Source: Cryomorphaceae bacterium
GTDB lineage: Bacteria; Bacteroidota; Bacteroidia; Flavobacteriales; Schleiferiaceae
Direction of reading: 5' to 3'
NCBI GenBank assembly: GCA_007116495.1
Contig: SKIJ01000037.1
Coordinates: forward strand, 1-41,918
DNA length: 41,918 bases
A program made the position numbers and the translations under genes. Shown piece after piece: positions 1-8,941 of the stretch. Below the pieces are notes generated by a model. It saw only the letters and a list, made by a program, of their open reading frames with translations. It did not search any database and was not told where the DNA came from. How positions within the stretch are numbered: position 1 is the first letter of the stretch; every line of letters starts with the position of its first letter.

Positions 1-66
1 AAACCGGAAGTGCTATCTACGTTTGATTTCATTTACGAAGCCATAGGAAAGCCCAGCTACATGTAA
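1..66 (+). CDS. C-terminal end of an unidentified gene (truncated by window edge)
   Basis: Frame 1 is open from the first base to a TAA at 64-66, giving 21 residues that end FDFIYEAIGKPSYM. The stop is followed within five bases by a strong hairpin terminator, which supports this as a real gene end. Too little is present to name the protein. It converges on clpX, with the shared terminator between them. It could still be a chance open frame. Confidence 0.5.
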   Translation, partial: KPEVLSTFDFIYEAIGKPSYM

Positions 67-70
67 ACAA

Positions 71-106
71 AAAACCCCAATTACTTTAAAAGGCAATTGG
101 GGTTTT
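71..106. terminator. Bidirectional intrinsic terminator
   Basis: A perfect 12-bp stem (AAAACCCCAATT at 71-82 pairs with AATTGGGGTTTT at 95-106) closes a 12-nt loop. The arms carry A-runs on one side and T-runs on the other, so it can end transcription both from the plus-strand gene stopping at 66 and from clpX, whose stop is at 124 on minus. Confidence 0.9.
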
Positions 107-123
107 TAATATGTTTGGGATGT

Positions 124-1362
124 TTACCCTACAGCACGAAGTTTTTCCAATGTATAGCGTTCAAATTTTGACTCCGCGTACTCCTTGGTCAATGTAAATG
201 ACCCTTCATCGGTGCCCGGTAGGTCAAACATGGCATCGGTTAGAATGGCTTCGCAAATTGAGCGAAGTCCTCGCGCTCCTAAATTAAACTCCATTGCTTT
301 TTCAACAATGTAATCCAGTGTTTCGTCGGGAATGGTCAACGCAATGTCATCCATGGCAAACAGCTGCTGATATTGTTTTGTAATGGCGTTTTTAGGCTGT
401 GTAAGGATATCTCTTAATGCCTCTTTATCCAACGGATTTAAATACGTGAGAACCGGCATTCGTCCTATAAGTTCCGGTATAAGGCCAAAGCTCTTTAAAT
501 CCTGTGGGGCAACGTAAGAAAGCAAGTTGTCTTTATTCACAGTATGTGCCTCGACCTTGTGGTTTTGAAAACCCACCGAACTGGTGTTAAGTCGACGTGC
601 GATGTGTCGTTGAACACCGTCGAATGCACCACCGGCAATGAATAGAATGTTTGAGGTATCGATTTCTACAAACTTTTGATCCGGATGCTTGCGACCACCT
701 TGGGGGGGGACATTTACCTTAGCTCCTTCCAAAAGTTTGAGCATGGCTTGTTGCACACCCTCTCCTGATACATCTCTTGTGATGGAGGGATTGTCGCTTT
801 TTCGCGCCACCTTGTCAACTTCATCGATGAATACAATACCTCGCTCGGCTGCACTGACGTCGTAGTTCGCCGCTTGCAACAAACGCGATAAGATGCTTTC
901 CACATCTTCACCTACATATCCGGCTTCGGTGAGTATTGTGGCGTCAACGATTGTAAACGGGACTTGGAGATAACGCGCAATGGTTCGTGCAAGGAGCGTT
1001 TTACCGGTGCCCGTTTCACCCACCATCATTATGTTGGACTTGTCGATTTCAACCTCTTCCTGCACTTTGTACTGCAGGCGCTTGTAATGGTTGTAGACGG
1101 CCACTGACAACACCTTTTTTGCTTCATCTTGACCAATAACGTACTGATCGAGGTGTTCTTTGATGTCTTTCGGACGTACGTCGTTGAAGTCACCTGTAAA
1201 TGCATCACCGGCACTACTATCTTCCAGTTCTTCACTGATGATGTTATACGCTTGGGTAATGCACTGATCGCAGATATGTGCATTTATGCCTGCAATCAAC
1301 ATTTTAGTATCTTTCTTTTCGCGTCCGCAAAACGAACAACTCATATATGGTTTTTTACTCAT
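124..1362 (-). CDS. clpX: ATP-dependent Clp protease ATP-binding subunit ClpX
   Basis: ClpX is the AAA+ unfoldase that recognises tagged proteins, unfolds them and threads them into the ClpP chamber in the cytoplasm. The 412-residue product has the N-terminal zinc-binding domain (Cys9, Cys12, Cys31, Cys34), a Walker A GETGTGKT at 115-122, a Walker [10 protein letters not shown] near 175, the GYVGED pore loop near 147, and a VGF tripeptide near residue 267, at the place of the ClpP-docking IGF loop. Length is normal for the family. It lies downstream of clpP and tig on the same strand, 93 bases after clpP, with its own promoter-like element in that gap. Certain identification. Confidence 0.98.
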   Translation of the reverse strand: MSKKPYMSCSFCGREKKDTKMLIAGINAHICDQCITQAYNIISEELEDSSAGDAFTGDFNDVRPKDIKEHLDQYVIGQDEAKKVLSVAVYNHYKRLQYKVQEEVEIDKSNIMMVGETGTGKTLLARTIARYLQVPFTIVDATILTEAGYVGEDVESILSRLLQAANYDVSAAERGIVFIDEVDKVARKSDNPSITRDVSGEGVQQAMLKLLEGAKVNVPPQGGRKHPDQKFVEIDTSNILFIAGGAFDGVQRHIARRLNTSSVGFQNHKVEAHTVNKDNLLSYVAPQDLKSFGLIPELIGRMPVLTYLNPLDKEALRDILTQPKNAITKQYQQLFAMDDIALTIPDETLDYIVEKAMEFNLGARGLRSICEAILTDAMFDLPGTDEGSFTLTKEYAESKFERYTLEKLRAVG

Positions 1363-1427
1363 GTTGTGGTGTGCTAATGGTCGATGAAAAGGTAATCAAA
1401 ACTACATTCACTGTACATTCAATAATA

Positions 1428-1435
1428 CAAATGTA
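1428..1435 (-). promoter_or_regulatory. Promoter -7 element for clpX
   Basis: On the minus strand this reads TACATTTG, an exact match to the Bacteroidota sigma-ABfr -7 consensus TAnnTTTG. It sits in the clpP-clpX gap about 66 bases before the clpX start. No clear TTG -33 element was found. It suggests clpX can be transcribed separately from tig-clpP. Confidence 0.5.
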
Positions 1436-1455
1436 AGTAAATTTTTAGACAGACA

Positions 1456-2127
1456 CTATTTAGCGCGTTTGCTCTTCAAAACCTCATCAATCATTCCATA
1501 TTCCAATGCCTCTTGAGCAATCATCCAGTAGTCGCGATCGCTGTCGTTTTCTACTTTTTCAAAAGACTGCCCTGAATGCGATGAAATGATCTCGTAAAGC
1601 TCCTTTTTCAATTTCAATATCTCACGTGCAGTGATTTCAATATCCGACGCTTGACCTTGAGCACCACCAAGCGGTTGGTGAATCATCACGCGTGAATGTG
1701 GTAGAGCGGTACGTTTGCCTTTTTCACCGGCGCAGAGAAGTACGGCAGCCATAGATGCAGCAATACCGGTACAAATGGTTGCAACATCCGGGGATACGAC
1801 CTGCATGGTATCGTAAATTCCCAATCCGGCGTATACAGACCCCCCGGGTGAGTTGAGGTAGATTTGAATGTCTTTCTTCGCATCAACCGACTCCAAAAAA
1901 AGGAGCTGCGCTTCTACTATATTGGCTACTTGATCGTTGATGGCTGTCCCCAAAAAGATGATGCGATCCATCATCAACCTTGAAAACACATCCATTTGAG
2001 CAACATTCATTTGTCGTTCTTCAATGATATACGGGGTCAATGAAGACGTAATGTAGTTGCCAACGTGAAGGCTATTGATGCCGTGGTGTTTAACGGCGTA
2101 ATGTTCAAATTCTTTTCCGAAATCCAT
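1456..2127 (-). CDS. clpP: ATP-dependent Clp protease proteolytic subunit ClpP
   Basis: ClpP forms the tetradecameric serine peptidase barrel that degrades proteins delivered by ClpX. The catalytic triad is visible: Ser125 in GIAASMAAV, His150 in MIHQPLGG and Asp199 in the SDRDYW segment; the Ser-His and His-Asp spacings (25 and 49) match E. coli ClpP. The product has 223 residues, including an N-terminal extension of about 25 residues compared with mature ClpP, probably the propeptide. It stands 61 bases after tig and upstream of clpX, the usual tig-clpP-clpX order. No separate promoter was recognised before it, so co-transcription with tig is likely. Confidence 0.98.
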   Translation of the reverse strand: MDFGKEFEHYAVKHHGINSLHVGNYITSSLTPYIIEERQMNVAQMDVFSRLMMDRIIFLGTAINDQVANIVEAQLLFLESVDAKKDIQIYLNSPGGSVYAGLGIYDTMQVVSPDVATICTGIAASMAAVLLCAGEKGKRTALPHSRVMIHQPLGGAQGQASDIEITAREILKLKKELYEIISSHSGQSFEKVENDSDRDYWMIAQEALEYGMIDEVLKSKRAK

Positions 2128-2188
2128 CTGTTTTGTTTTTATGGTAGGTTAAACGTCGCGGTGCAACGCTTTGTTTTGAACGCGGGTA

Positions 2189-3535
2189 TTACTTGGTCGC
2201 TTCTTTGATGAATTTATCCCAACTAACCGTCTTGTTCTTTGCCTTTACCTTTTCGTCAAAAAGGCTCGATAAATGACCAATCATCAGTTCATCGACGATG
2301 CGTTGACGTTGGTCTTCTTGCTCAAGCGCTTGTTTTGCAATGCCGTCGAGTATGCTGTCCATGTCCTCAGCATTGCCCGGCAGTTGAAACTGTGCTCTTA
2401 GTCTGTCTTTCATCGCACTCATGATGGATGCTTCATCAATGATGACCTCGTGTTCACGTAAAATGTGATCGCGGATGAATTGCCATTTGATGGCCGGTAG
2501 CATAGCAGGCATTTGCTCAGTAGCCTCTTCTTCGCTCATGCCTTTTTCTCCACTGGTCATAAGCCAACGCTTAAGAAACTCTTCGGGTAGTGTAATGTCC
2601 ATCTCCATCAGTTTTTCGTATACCTGATTAAAGAGATGTTGACGGGTTTGATTTTCGTAGTCGGACTGAAGTTGTGTGCGGACCTTTTCGCGCATTTCTT
2701 CTTCCGTTTTTACGTTGCCTTCACCAAATGCCTTGTCGAAAAGCTCGGTGTTAATGTCGTGGGGAATGAGTTGGCTTATCTTATCGATGTTGAAAACAAA
2801 GTGGCGAGCGTCGTCAATCTGGTCTTGCTCAAAGCCTGTTACGGATGCTTCGTTGAAGCCCTCTTTGATGTCTTTGTCGAGGTTCAGAACACCGTTGTCG
2901 CCCGATTTCTTTCCGGTCCACGCCTTCGCTGCTTTGTCGGTAAGCGCGCGAAGGGGAAGAGATCCCTCTTTTTCTAAGCGATCGTCACTCTCGGGAAGGG
3001 GGTTACCTTTGCTGTCTGCCTGAATGTATTTTCCTTGCAAGAAATCGTCTCTAGAGGCCTCCTCGCGGTCCTCCATGGTGCCGTAGCGTCTGGCAACATT
3101 CTCAACTTCCTCGTTGATTGTTTTGTCGTCTATTTCGATGTTCAGACGAGTGATGCCTTTGATTTTTGCCAAATCCACTTCAATGGTTGGTTCCAGTCCA
3201 ATTTCAAATTCAAAGGTGTGCGGACCGTCGCTGTCCCAATCAATATCGTCGTTGGCAATGGGCACAGGATTGCCGATGATATTGATCTTGTTGTCCATGA
3301 TGTATTTGTTTACTTCAGTGCTCAACAAGGCGTTGATTTCATCAAATACCAACGGTTTTTCATATTGCTTGCGAATCATTCCCAAAGGCACCTTTCCGGG
3401 TCTGAAACCGGGGATGTTCGCTTTTTTACGGTAATCGCGCAGTTTTTCTTCAACCTTGGGTTGGTAATCGTTGCGGTGGACTTCTACGGTAATGACGTCG
3501 TGAAGGTCATTTAGTTGACGTTGAGATATATTCAT
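2189..3535 (-). CDS. tig: Trigger factor, ribosome-associated chaperone
   Basis: Trigger factor binds the ribosome exit tunnel and shields nascent chains. The 448-residue product carries the ribosome-docking signature GFRPGKVP in the N-terminal domain (about residues 43-50). The middle segment (about 155-260), where the FKBP-type prolyl isomerase fold should be, is poorly conserved by eye, with insertions rich in charged residues. The C-terminal helical chaperone arms (about 265-448) are recognisable from the EEEMREKVRTQL and ITLPEEFLKRWL segments. It heads the tig-clpP-clpX group and has an exact -7 element upstream. The isomerase part may be inactive; that is an inference. Confidence 0.95.
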   Translation of the reverse strand: MNISQRQLNDLHDVITVEVHRNDYQPKVEEKLRDYRKKANIPGFRPGKVPLGMIRKQYEKPLVFDEINALLSTEVNKYIMDNKINIIGNPVPIANDDIDWDSDGPHTFEFEIGLEPTIEVDLAKIKGITRLNIEIDDKTINEEVENVARRYGTMEDREEASRDDFLQGKYIQADSKGNPLPESDDRLEKEGSLPLRALTDKAAKAWTGKKSGDNGVLNLDKDIKEGFNEASVTGFEQDQIDDARHFVFNIDKISQLIPHDINTELFDKAFGEGNVKTEEEMREKVRTQLQSDYENQTRQHLFNQVYEKLMEMDITLPEEFLKRWLMTSGEKGMSEEEATEQMPAMLPAIKWQFIRDHILREHEVIIDEASIMSAMKDRLRAQFQLPGNAEDMDSILDGIAKQALEQEDQRQRIVDELMIGHLSSLFDEKVKAKNKTVSWDKFIKEATK

Positions 3536-3563
3536 TCTTTTTGGTATGTTTCTAAAAGGTTGG

Positions 3564-3571
3564 CAAATGTA
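3564..3571 (-). promoter_or_regulatory. Promoter -7 element for tig
   Basis: The minus strand reads TACATTTG, an exact TAnnTTTG match, 29 bases before the tig start, implying a leader of roughly 22 nt. The same octamer precedes clpX and the carboxylase gene in this window. A -33 TTG at proper spacing was not evident. Confidence 0.6.
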
Positions 3572-3722
3572 CTAAACCTCTTTGAATTACGCTTTTATTT
3601 GCGTCATTATTTACGCTGTTTTATATTATGTCATCGACGTCAAGAACGTTTTGGGGTTGGTACTCGTTTTAAGGGCGAAAATGTTGTGTGCAAAGCGCCC
3701 ATTACACATGTTAAATCCATTT

Positions 3723-3751
3723 TTTGCGTTCCTTTGGGTGAACTACTTTTG
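3723..3751 (+). promoter_or_regulatory. Promoter for lysS (TTTG-N17-TACTTTTG)
   Basis: A -33-like TTTG at 3723-3726 and an exact TAnnTTTG element (TACTTTTG, 3744-3751) are 17 bases apart, which fits the Bacteroidota housekeeping promoter. The expected start near 3757 leaves a leader of about 22 nt before lysS. Together with the tig element this makes the 243-base gap 3536-3778 a divergent promoter region. Confidence 0.65.
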
Positions 3752-3778
3752 CGCACATAAAAATAGACGATAAATCCC

Positions 3779-5488
3779 ATGCTTTCAGAACAAGAAATCC
3801 AACGCCGTGAGGCACTTAATCGCTTACGTCAGTTAGGCTACGAACCCTATCCCGCCAGCGAATTTAGCGTTACACATACTGCCGAAGAAATTTTAAACGG
3901 GTTTGAAACCAACCCGGATGCATTTCAGTCAGTTCGCTTAGCCGGACGGATAATGAGCAAACGCATCATGGGAAAAGCGGCTTTTTCGGATCTTAAAGAT
4001 CACACCGGACGCGTACAGCTTTATTTTAATCGAGACGAAATTTGTGCTGGCGAGGACAAAACCGCTTACAACGAGGTTTACAAAAAACTAACCGACATTG
4101 GCGACTTCCTGGGCGTTCAAGGTGAGGTGTTCAAAACCCGTATGGGAGAAATATCTGTTTTGGTTAAGGAATTTGTGTTCTTGAGCAAAAGTCTTCGTCC
4201 TTTGCCCGTGGTTAAAACCGACGCCGACGGTAAAGTGTACGACGCATTTACCGATCCCGAACAGCGTTACCGCCAGCGCTATGTCGATTTGATTGTCAAT
4301 CCTGAAGTAAAAAATACATTCGTCACGCGCAGTCAAATCATCAACAGCATGCGCAGCGTATTCAACGAGAAGGGATATTTGGAAGTAGAAACGCCCATTT
4401 TGCAACCCATTCCCGGTGGCGCTGCTGCTCGACCATTTATCACCCATCACAATGCACTCGATATTCCTCTCTATTTGCGCATTGCCAATGAGCTATACCT
4501 AAAGCGCCTTATTGTAGGGGGCTTTGACGGTGTATACGAGTTTGCCAAAGACTTTCGCAACGAGGGAATGGACCGCACCCATAACCCCGAGTTTACGGTG
4601 ATGGAGATTTACGTGGCGTATAAGGATTACCGTTGGATGATGGGATTTACGGAGCAGCTGTTGGAGACTGTTGTAAAAGATGTAAACAAGGGCGAGACTA
4701 AAGTGACCGTTGGCGATCAGGTCATAGACTTTAAAGCGCCTTTTAAACGCGTTACCATGACGGATGCCATTAAAGAACACACCGGTATTGATATTACCGG
4801 TATGAACGAAGAGCAGCTGCGTAAGGCCTGTCAGTCACTTGGCATCGAAACGGATGAAACGATGGGTAAAGCCAAGTTAATCGACGAAATTTTTGGCGAA
4901 AAATGTGAGAAAAATTACATCCAACCAACTTTTATTACGGACTACCCGAAAGAGATGTCGCCCTTGTGTAAGCGTCATCGCGACAACCCCGATCTCACCG
5001 AGCGCTTTGAATTAATGGTTAACGGAAAGGAGCTGGCAAATGCCTACTCCGAGTTAAACGATCCCATCGACCAACGCGAGCGCTTTGAAGAGCAGCTTGC
5101 GTTGAGTGAAAAGGGCGACGACGAGGCCATGTTTATCGATCACGACTTTCTACGTGCATTGGAGTACGGCATGCCCCCTGCTGCCGGTTTGGGAATCGGC
5201 ATCGACCGTTTGACCATGTTTTTGACCAACAACAGCAGCATTCAAGAGGTGCTCTTCTTCCCTCAGATGCGCCCGGAGAAAAAGCCGGTGTTACCTACAG
5301 TTGACGATTACCTTGCGTTGGGAATCAGTGAAGCATGGGCCGAGCACGTCATGAAGGTGTATCCAACGCCGAAGGCCATGCTCGAACTCAAGCCAACACA
5401 AGTGCATCAAACGCTTAACGGGTTTAGAAAGAAACAAAAACTCGACCTGCCTGCACTGCAATTAGAGGACGTAAGCAGTTGGTTTTAG
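3779..5488 (+). CDS. lysS: Lysyl-tRNA synthetase, class II, with C-terminal extension
   Basis: It charges tRNA-Lys with lysine in the cytoplasm. The 569-residue protein has an N-terminal OB-fold anticodon-binding domain (about residues 50-150) and a class II core: motif 1 around [10 protein letters not shown] (198), motif 2 around [12 protein letters not shown] (260) and motif 3 [12 protein letters not shown] (467). E. coli LysS ends soon after motif 3 (about 505 residues); here some 70 further residues follow, beginning near [15 protein letters not shown], a helical tail that I recall from other Bacteroidota LysS. It is transcribed away from tig and has its own promoter. Confidence 0.97.
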   Translation: MLSEQEIQRREALNRLRQLGYEPYPASEFSVTHTAEEILNGFETNPDAFQSVRLAGRIMSKRIMGKAAFSDLKDHTGRVQLYFNRDEICAGEDKTAYNEVYKKLTDIGDFLGVQGEVFKTRMGEISVLVKEFVFLSKSLRPLPVVKTDADGKVYDAFTDPEQRYRQRYVDLIVNPEVKNTFVTRSQIINSMRSVFNEKGYLEVETPILQPIPGGAAARPFITHHNALDIPLYLRIANELYLKRLIVGGFDGVYEFAKDFRNEGMDRTHNPEFTVMEIYVAYKDYRWMMGFTEQLLETVVKDVNKGETKVTVGDQVIDFKAPFKRVTMTDAIKEHTGIDITGMNEEQLRKACQSLGIETDETMGKAKLIDEIFGEKCEKNYIQPTFITDYPKEMSPLCKRHRDNPDLTERFELMVNGKELANAYSELNDPIDQRERFEEQLALSEKGDDEAMFIDHDFLRALEYGMPPAAGLGIGIDRLTMFLTNNSSIQEVLFFPQMRPEKKPVLPTVDDYLALGISEAWAEHVMKVYPTPKAMLELKPTQVHQTLNGFRKKQKLDLPALQLEDVSSWF

Positions 5489-5579
5489 TTTTTGAATTTC
5501 GTAGCGGTTTTCGTGTAATCTTTTTTTGTATATTTACACCTTGTGGTAAAAAGTTGAAAAGTCACCAAAATAGTTAGAT

Positions 5580-6197
5580 ATGAAACGATTTTCTGTAATC
5601 AGTTTACTGAGCCTTGCGCTTTTATTTAGTTGTGCAAGCGAGGATGACGATTCTGTTGGTCCTTTGGATATCAATATGAATGAAGAGTTGCCCGGGTATT
5701 GGAAAACGACGTATTTACATGCCGATTTGGTTGCACGTGTTCCACCGCTATCCATAGGAGTCGTTATTTCGCACGAAAACGTTAGTGGAGGTGTGCTTTT
5801 TGAAACTGATGAAAACGGCGATTTAAAGGCAGAGTTCGATGTGTTTAGCGATATGACTATAACTGCCAGTTTCCCAATAGTTGGAACTCTTTACCAAGAA
5901 AGCGAAGAACAAGTGCCTATAGATAACCGCTTGAGCTACGAGGTGATTGACAATAACTTCTTTCGCTTTTACGTGAATGACTCCACCGACAGACCCATCG
6001 AAATGTTTCAGTATATTGCTTACGAAGACTTGACGTTCTTTGCTGTAGAAAAGACGGAAACATTTCTTGATTTGGTTGCCGACGTAGATGTAATGAATAA
6101 CTTCGGAGATTTGGGTGAAGAGTTGGATGAACTGCCGGAAGGCGATGTGCCGACAACCGGAAAGGTCTATATACGTCTCGAAAAAGTTGATGAGTAA
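5580..6197 (+). CDS. Surface-type lipoprotein of unknown function (paralogue of the next gene)
   Basis: The 205-residue product begins with a lipoprotein signal peptide ending LLFSC (Cys18), directly followed by SEDDD. An acidic stretch right after the lipid-bearing Cys is the kind of lipoprotein export signal that sends lipoproteins to the cell surface in Bacteroidota, so surface display is inferred. No known domain was recognised; the rest looks beta-rich. A segment reading NFFRFYVNDSTDRPIE matches NSFRLFVDTDDEPLTI in the following gene, and both end with a TTGKVYIRL / VTGTLRMHL type strand, so the two are tandem paralogues. They are 21 bases apart and probably co-transcribed. Confidence 0.85.
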   Translation: MKRFSVISLLSLALLFSCASEDDDSVGPLDINMNEELPGYWKTTYLHADLVARVPPLSIGVVISHENVSGGVLFETDENGDLKAEFDVFSDMTITASFPIVGTLYQESEEQVPIDNRLSYEVIDNNFFRFYVNDSTDRPIEMFQYIAYEDLTFFAVEKTETFLDLVADVDVMNNFGDLGEELDELPEGDVPTTGKVYIRLEKVDE

Positions 6198-6218
6198 AAA
6201 TCATTTTTTGAATTAACC

Positions 6219-6812
6219 ATGGGTTCATCCTCCATTATATCGTTTAAATCGATCACAGTATTGATGTTAATATCATTGTTGATGCTGAACATTTCTGCTT
6301 GCAGCAGTGATGACGACGATAATGGGGGAACACTTCCTTCTGAACCCGCATCAATAGAAACTGCTTTAAGTGGTACGTATCAGAATCCGGTTTCCCTCGA
6401 GGTAACGGTGACCACACTTTTTAATGGAGGGTCGCAGACGTTATCTTTTGAAACATTTGATTTGGAGGGAGCTACGGATTTTGAAAATAACCGTGCTGAT
6501 TTTTCCCTTCAAGCGAATCCACTGTTGTATAGTACGCCAACTTGGGTTGATACAATTGTAACAGACGTGAGTGGTAACATGCAGTTTGATATCACCGGAG
6601 ACAATTCCTTTCGCCTATTTGTTGATACCGACGACGAACCGTTGACCATAATTGATGGTGTTGCCATTAATGATGTAGAATGTACCCTGACAAAGATGAC
6701 CCTTGAAGAATGCATCTTTGAAGGGAGTTTTACGGACGAAATAAACATTGGAGGAACAAGCACTCCGGCCACTCCGGTTACCGGAACCCTACGCATGCAC
6801 CTCATGCGTTGA
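6219..6812 (+). CDS. Surface-type lipoprotein of unknown function (paralogue of the preceding gene)
   Basis: This 197-residue product has a hydrophobic signal peptide ending ISAC (Cys28) followed by SSDDDD, again a Bacteroidota surface-lipoprotein pattern. The signal is long; a start at the internal Met16 is possible, but the chosen ATG follows the previous stop by only 21 bases. The body is acidic and threonine-rich with predicted beta strands and ends in PVTGTLRMHLMR. It shares the NSFRLFV block with the preceding lipoprotein. Its stop lies only 10 bases from the stop of the convergent hydrolase. Function unknown. Confidence 0.85.
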   Translation: MGSSSIISFKSITVLMLISLLMLNISACSSDDDDNGGTLPSEPASIETALSGTYQNPVSLEVTVTTLFNGGSQTLSFETFDLEGATDFENNRADFSLQANPLLYSTPTWVDTIVTDVSGNMQFDITGDNSFRLFVDTDDEPLTIIDGVAINDVECTLTKMTLEECIFEGSFTDEINIGGTSTPATPVTGTLRMHLMR

Positions 6813-6822
6813 GTGTAAACTA

Positions 6823-7635
6823 CTATTTTCTGTTTTTTTCTAGTCCACGAACAAACGTGTGCACCAATCGATTGAAATTTCTCGGCTGGTCTACGTTTAC
6901 AACGTGTCCACTTTCCGGCACCACCACCAAACGAGCATTCTCGTGCCGCGATGCAACCAATTTTACGGATGGCAGAAACATATAATCCTCATCACCCATG
7001 ATGTAAAGTACCGGGTGGTTGGTGTTGTTTTCTCGGAAAAACTTCATCAAAGGTTTGATTTGATGTGTAATGCCAATCCAACGAAGAAATTCTTTGTGAT
7101 ACAATTTTTTAGCTTGTCTTACAAACAAGCTGCGCGATTTACGGTGACGCTTTCGCGGCATGAGGATGAACGCGTATATTTTGTATATCCAAATAAACGG
7201 AAGGAATCGTTTGATTCGGTGAACCAACCAAACCAGCAAACGCGAGCGCAAATTGAACTTTACGATGGCGCCCCCCATGATTAAAGACGAAACTCTTTCG
7301 GGGTAATCCTCCGCAATTTTTCGAATCACGAGAGTTCCGAGTGAAATTCCCACTAAGTGAGCAGGAGGGATGTTGTAGTGTTCGAGAACGTCAACAACAT
7401 CGCGGCAAACTTCGGCAAATTCGTGTGGTTTGCGATTCATCCAATCGCGGAAAAAAACAGAGCCACCGTGCCCCCGGAGATCAATCATCATAATGTTGTA
7501 CTCCTGTCCGCGAAAATTTCGCAATTGTTTGTACCACACAGTACTGCTTCCACCGGCTCCGTGAACAAACACCAGCCAAGGAGCATTCTCAGCGCCTCGG
7601 TAAATCGTGTGATGTAGTAACTGTTGTTCAGACAT
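6823..7635 (-). CDS. Alpha/beta-fold hydrolase
   Basis: A 270-residue alpha/beta hydrolase with the oxyanion-hole motif FVHGAGGSS (24-31), the nucleophile elbow GISLG (Ser98), a MGDEDYMF strand supplying the acid near residue 217, and the catalytic His244 in ESGHVVNVDQP. A basic cap insertion (about 125-185) separates the two halves. It has no signal peptide, so it is probably cytoplasmic. Its ATG overlaps the end of the M23 peptidase gene by 8 bases, indicating translational coupling as third gene of an operon. The substrate cannot be told from sequence. Confidence 0.92.
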   Translation of the reverse strand: MSEQQLLHHTIYRGAENAPWLVFVHGAGGSSTVWYKQLRNFRGQEYNIMMIDLRGHGGSVFFRDWMNRKPHEFAEVCRDVVDVLEHYNIPPAHLVGISLGTLVIRKIAEDYPERVSSLIMGGAIVKFNLRSRLLVWLVHRIKRFLPFIWIYKIYAFILMPRKRHRKSRSLFVRQAKKLYHKEFLRWIGITHQIKPLMKFFRENNTNHPVLYIMGDEDYMFLPSVKLVASRHENARLVVVPESGHVVNVDQPRNFNRLVHTFVRGLEKNRK

Positions 7636-8941
7636 TGAGCTCGGGTAATTGCAGGTTGATGAGCACTGCTTTTTTAACTTCCATCATCCTCAAAAAGTTC
7701 TCAAGTTCTTCTTCAGCTATGGGTTCCGCAGCCGGGAGTTCTTCTTTTAACGGGTCTACTTGAACACCGTTTTTCCAAAATCGGTAGCACACGTGAGGTC
7801 CGGTAGCTAAACCGGTGCTTCCGACGTAACCGATGACGTCACCTTGCTGTACACTTTTGCCTTTTTTCATACCAGCTGCAAATTTACTCATATGCAGGTA
7901 TTGGGTGCTGTAGGTACTGTTGTGACGCACTTTTATGTAGTTGCCATTACCACTAGTATAGCCCATGCGATCGATTACGCCATCAGCCGTTGTGCGGATG
8001 GGCGTACCTGTAGGGGCAGCGTAATCAGTACCGAGGTGCGGCTTCATACGTTTTAGTACCGGGTGAAAGCGCTTGGGATTGTAGCGGCTACTGATGCGAA
8101 AGAAATCCAACGGTGCTTTGAGAAATGCCTTGCGCATGGCGTCACCATTTTCGTCGAAATAGCCCTGATAGGTCGTGTCTTCGTTGCGGTAATAGAAGGC
8201 AAATAATTCGCGGTTGCCGTGATAAAAAACCGCTGATGGGATACGGCCGTACCCCACAACAACCGTATCGTCAACCACCTGTACCTCGTAGGTCATTTTT
8301 ACGTAATCGCCTTTTTGAATCCGGAAGAAGTCTACTACCCATCCGTACACATCCGCTAAGTGCATAATGATTTGAACAGGTACCTTCTCTTGACGCAGCG
8401 ATTCGTAAAGCGACGATGAAACAACGGCTACAGCCGTATCAATGCGCAGCTCCGTCTCTCGTTCATAACGTTCAACACTTGGTTCCCCGCGGAGGTTAAA
8501 ATGATAATACACCAGAGGTGATTTTTCGTAAAATAAGTGTGCCGGCAGAGAATCGTTTTCGCGATCGTACGCCCAATGATACACTTCTCCTTGTTTTACA
8601 TAGCGCGGATCAAATACCCCATCGGCTGATTGAACAATCTTGTGTACATCGCTGTGGGAAAAGCCTACATTGAGTAGGATTGCGCCCAATGTTTGATTGG
8701 TACCAAGCGTTTTCTCTTCAAAACGATAAGCCGTGGTGTCCAGACCAAACCGAAGAACGGGCTCGACTGTTTCGACCTCCGCTGTATTGGTTTGGATGTG
8801 ATTTGTGTTCTCGGCGCTTTCATTCGGCACCTCGCTATTGCCAATCCATTTTGATAACCCAAAAATGGCGGGAACAGACAACACCAAAATGCCAATGACC
8901 AATTGTTTCGATATGGCACGTCGCTCTTTTCGTTTACTCAT
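7628..8941 (-). CDS. M23 family peptidoglycan DD-metalloendopeptidase (MepM/Csd3-like)
   Basis: This enzyme should cut peptide cross-links of peptidoglycan. The 437-residue product has one N-terminal membrane anchor (about 13-31), an OapA-like domain (about 75-165), a Csd3-like middle domain (about 170-260) and a LytM core. Zinc ligands and catalytic residues appear as HLGTD (His302, Asp306), YLHMS (His350) and GPHVCYRF (His383). The last motif is normally HxH; here the second His is Cys385, a variation worth noting, although Cys can bind zinc. The gene overlaps TDO upstream and the hydrolase downstream by 8 bases each. Acts in the periplasm. Confidence 0.93.
   Translation of the reverse strand: MSKRKERRAISKQLVIGILVLSVPAIFGLSKWIGNSEVPNESAENTNHIQTNTAEVETVEPVLRFGLDTTAYRFEEKTLGTNQTLGAILLNVGFSHSDVHKIVQSADGVFDPRYVKQGEVYHWAYDRENDSLPAHLFYEKSPLVYYHFNLRGEPSVERYERETELRIDTAVAVVSSSLYESLRQEKVPVQIIMHLADVYGWVVDFFRIQKGDYVKMTYEVQVVDDTVVVGYGRIPSAVFYHGNRELFAFYYRNEDTTYQGYFDENGDAMRKAFLKAPLDFFRISSRYNPKRFHPVLKRMKPHLGTDYAAPTGTPIRTTADGVIDRMGYTSGNGNYIKVRHNSTYSTQYLHMSKFAAGMKKGKSVQQGDVIGYVGSTGLATGPHVCYRFWKNGVQVDPLKEELPAAEPIAEEELENFLRMMEVKKAVLINLQLPELNV

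Noticed and set aside
3035-3514. 159-codon antisense frame opposite tig
   Set aside because: Tig is certain on the other strand; the antisense product has no family resemblance.
6791-6809. 7-bp hairpin ACGCATG/CATGCGT overlapping the second lipoprotein's stop, considered as a terminator
   Set aside because: The T-rich stretch starts about 15 bases later, too far for a normal intrinsic terminator; mentioned only with the convergent-stop finding.
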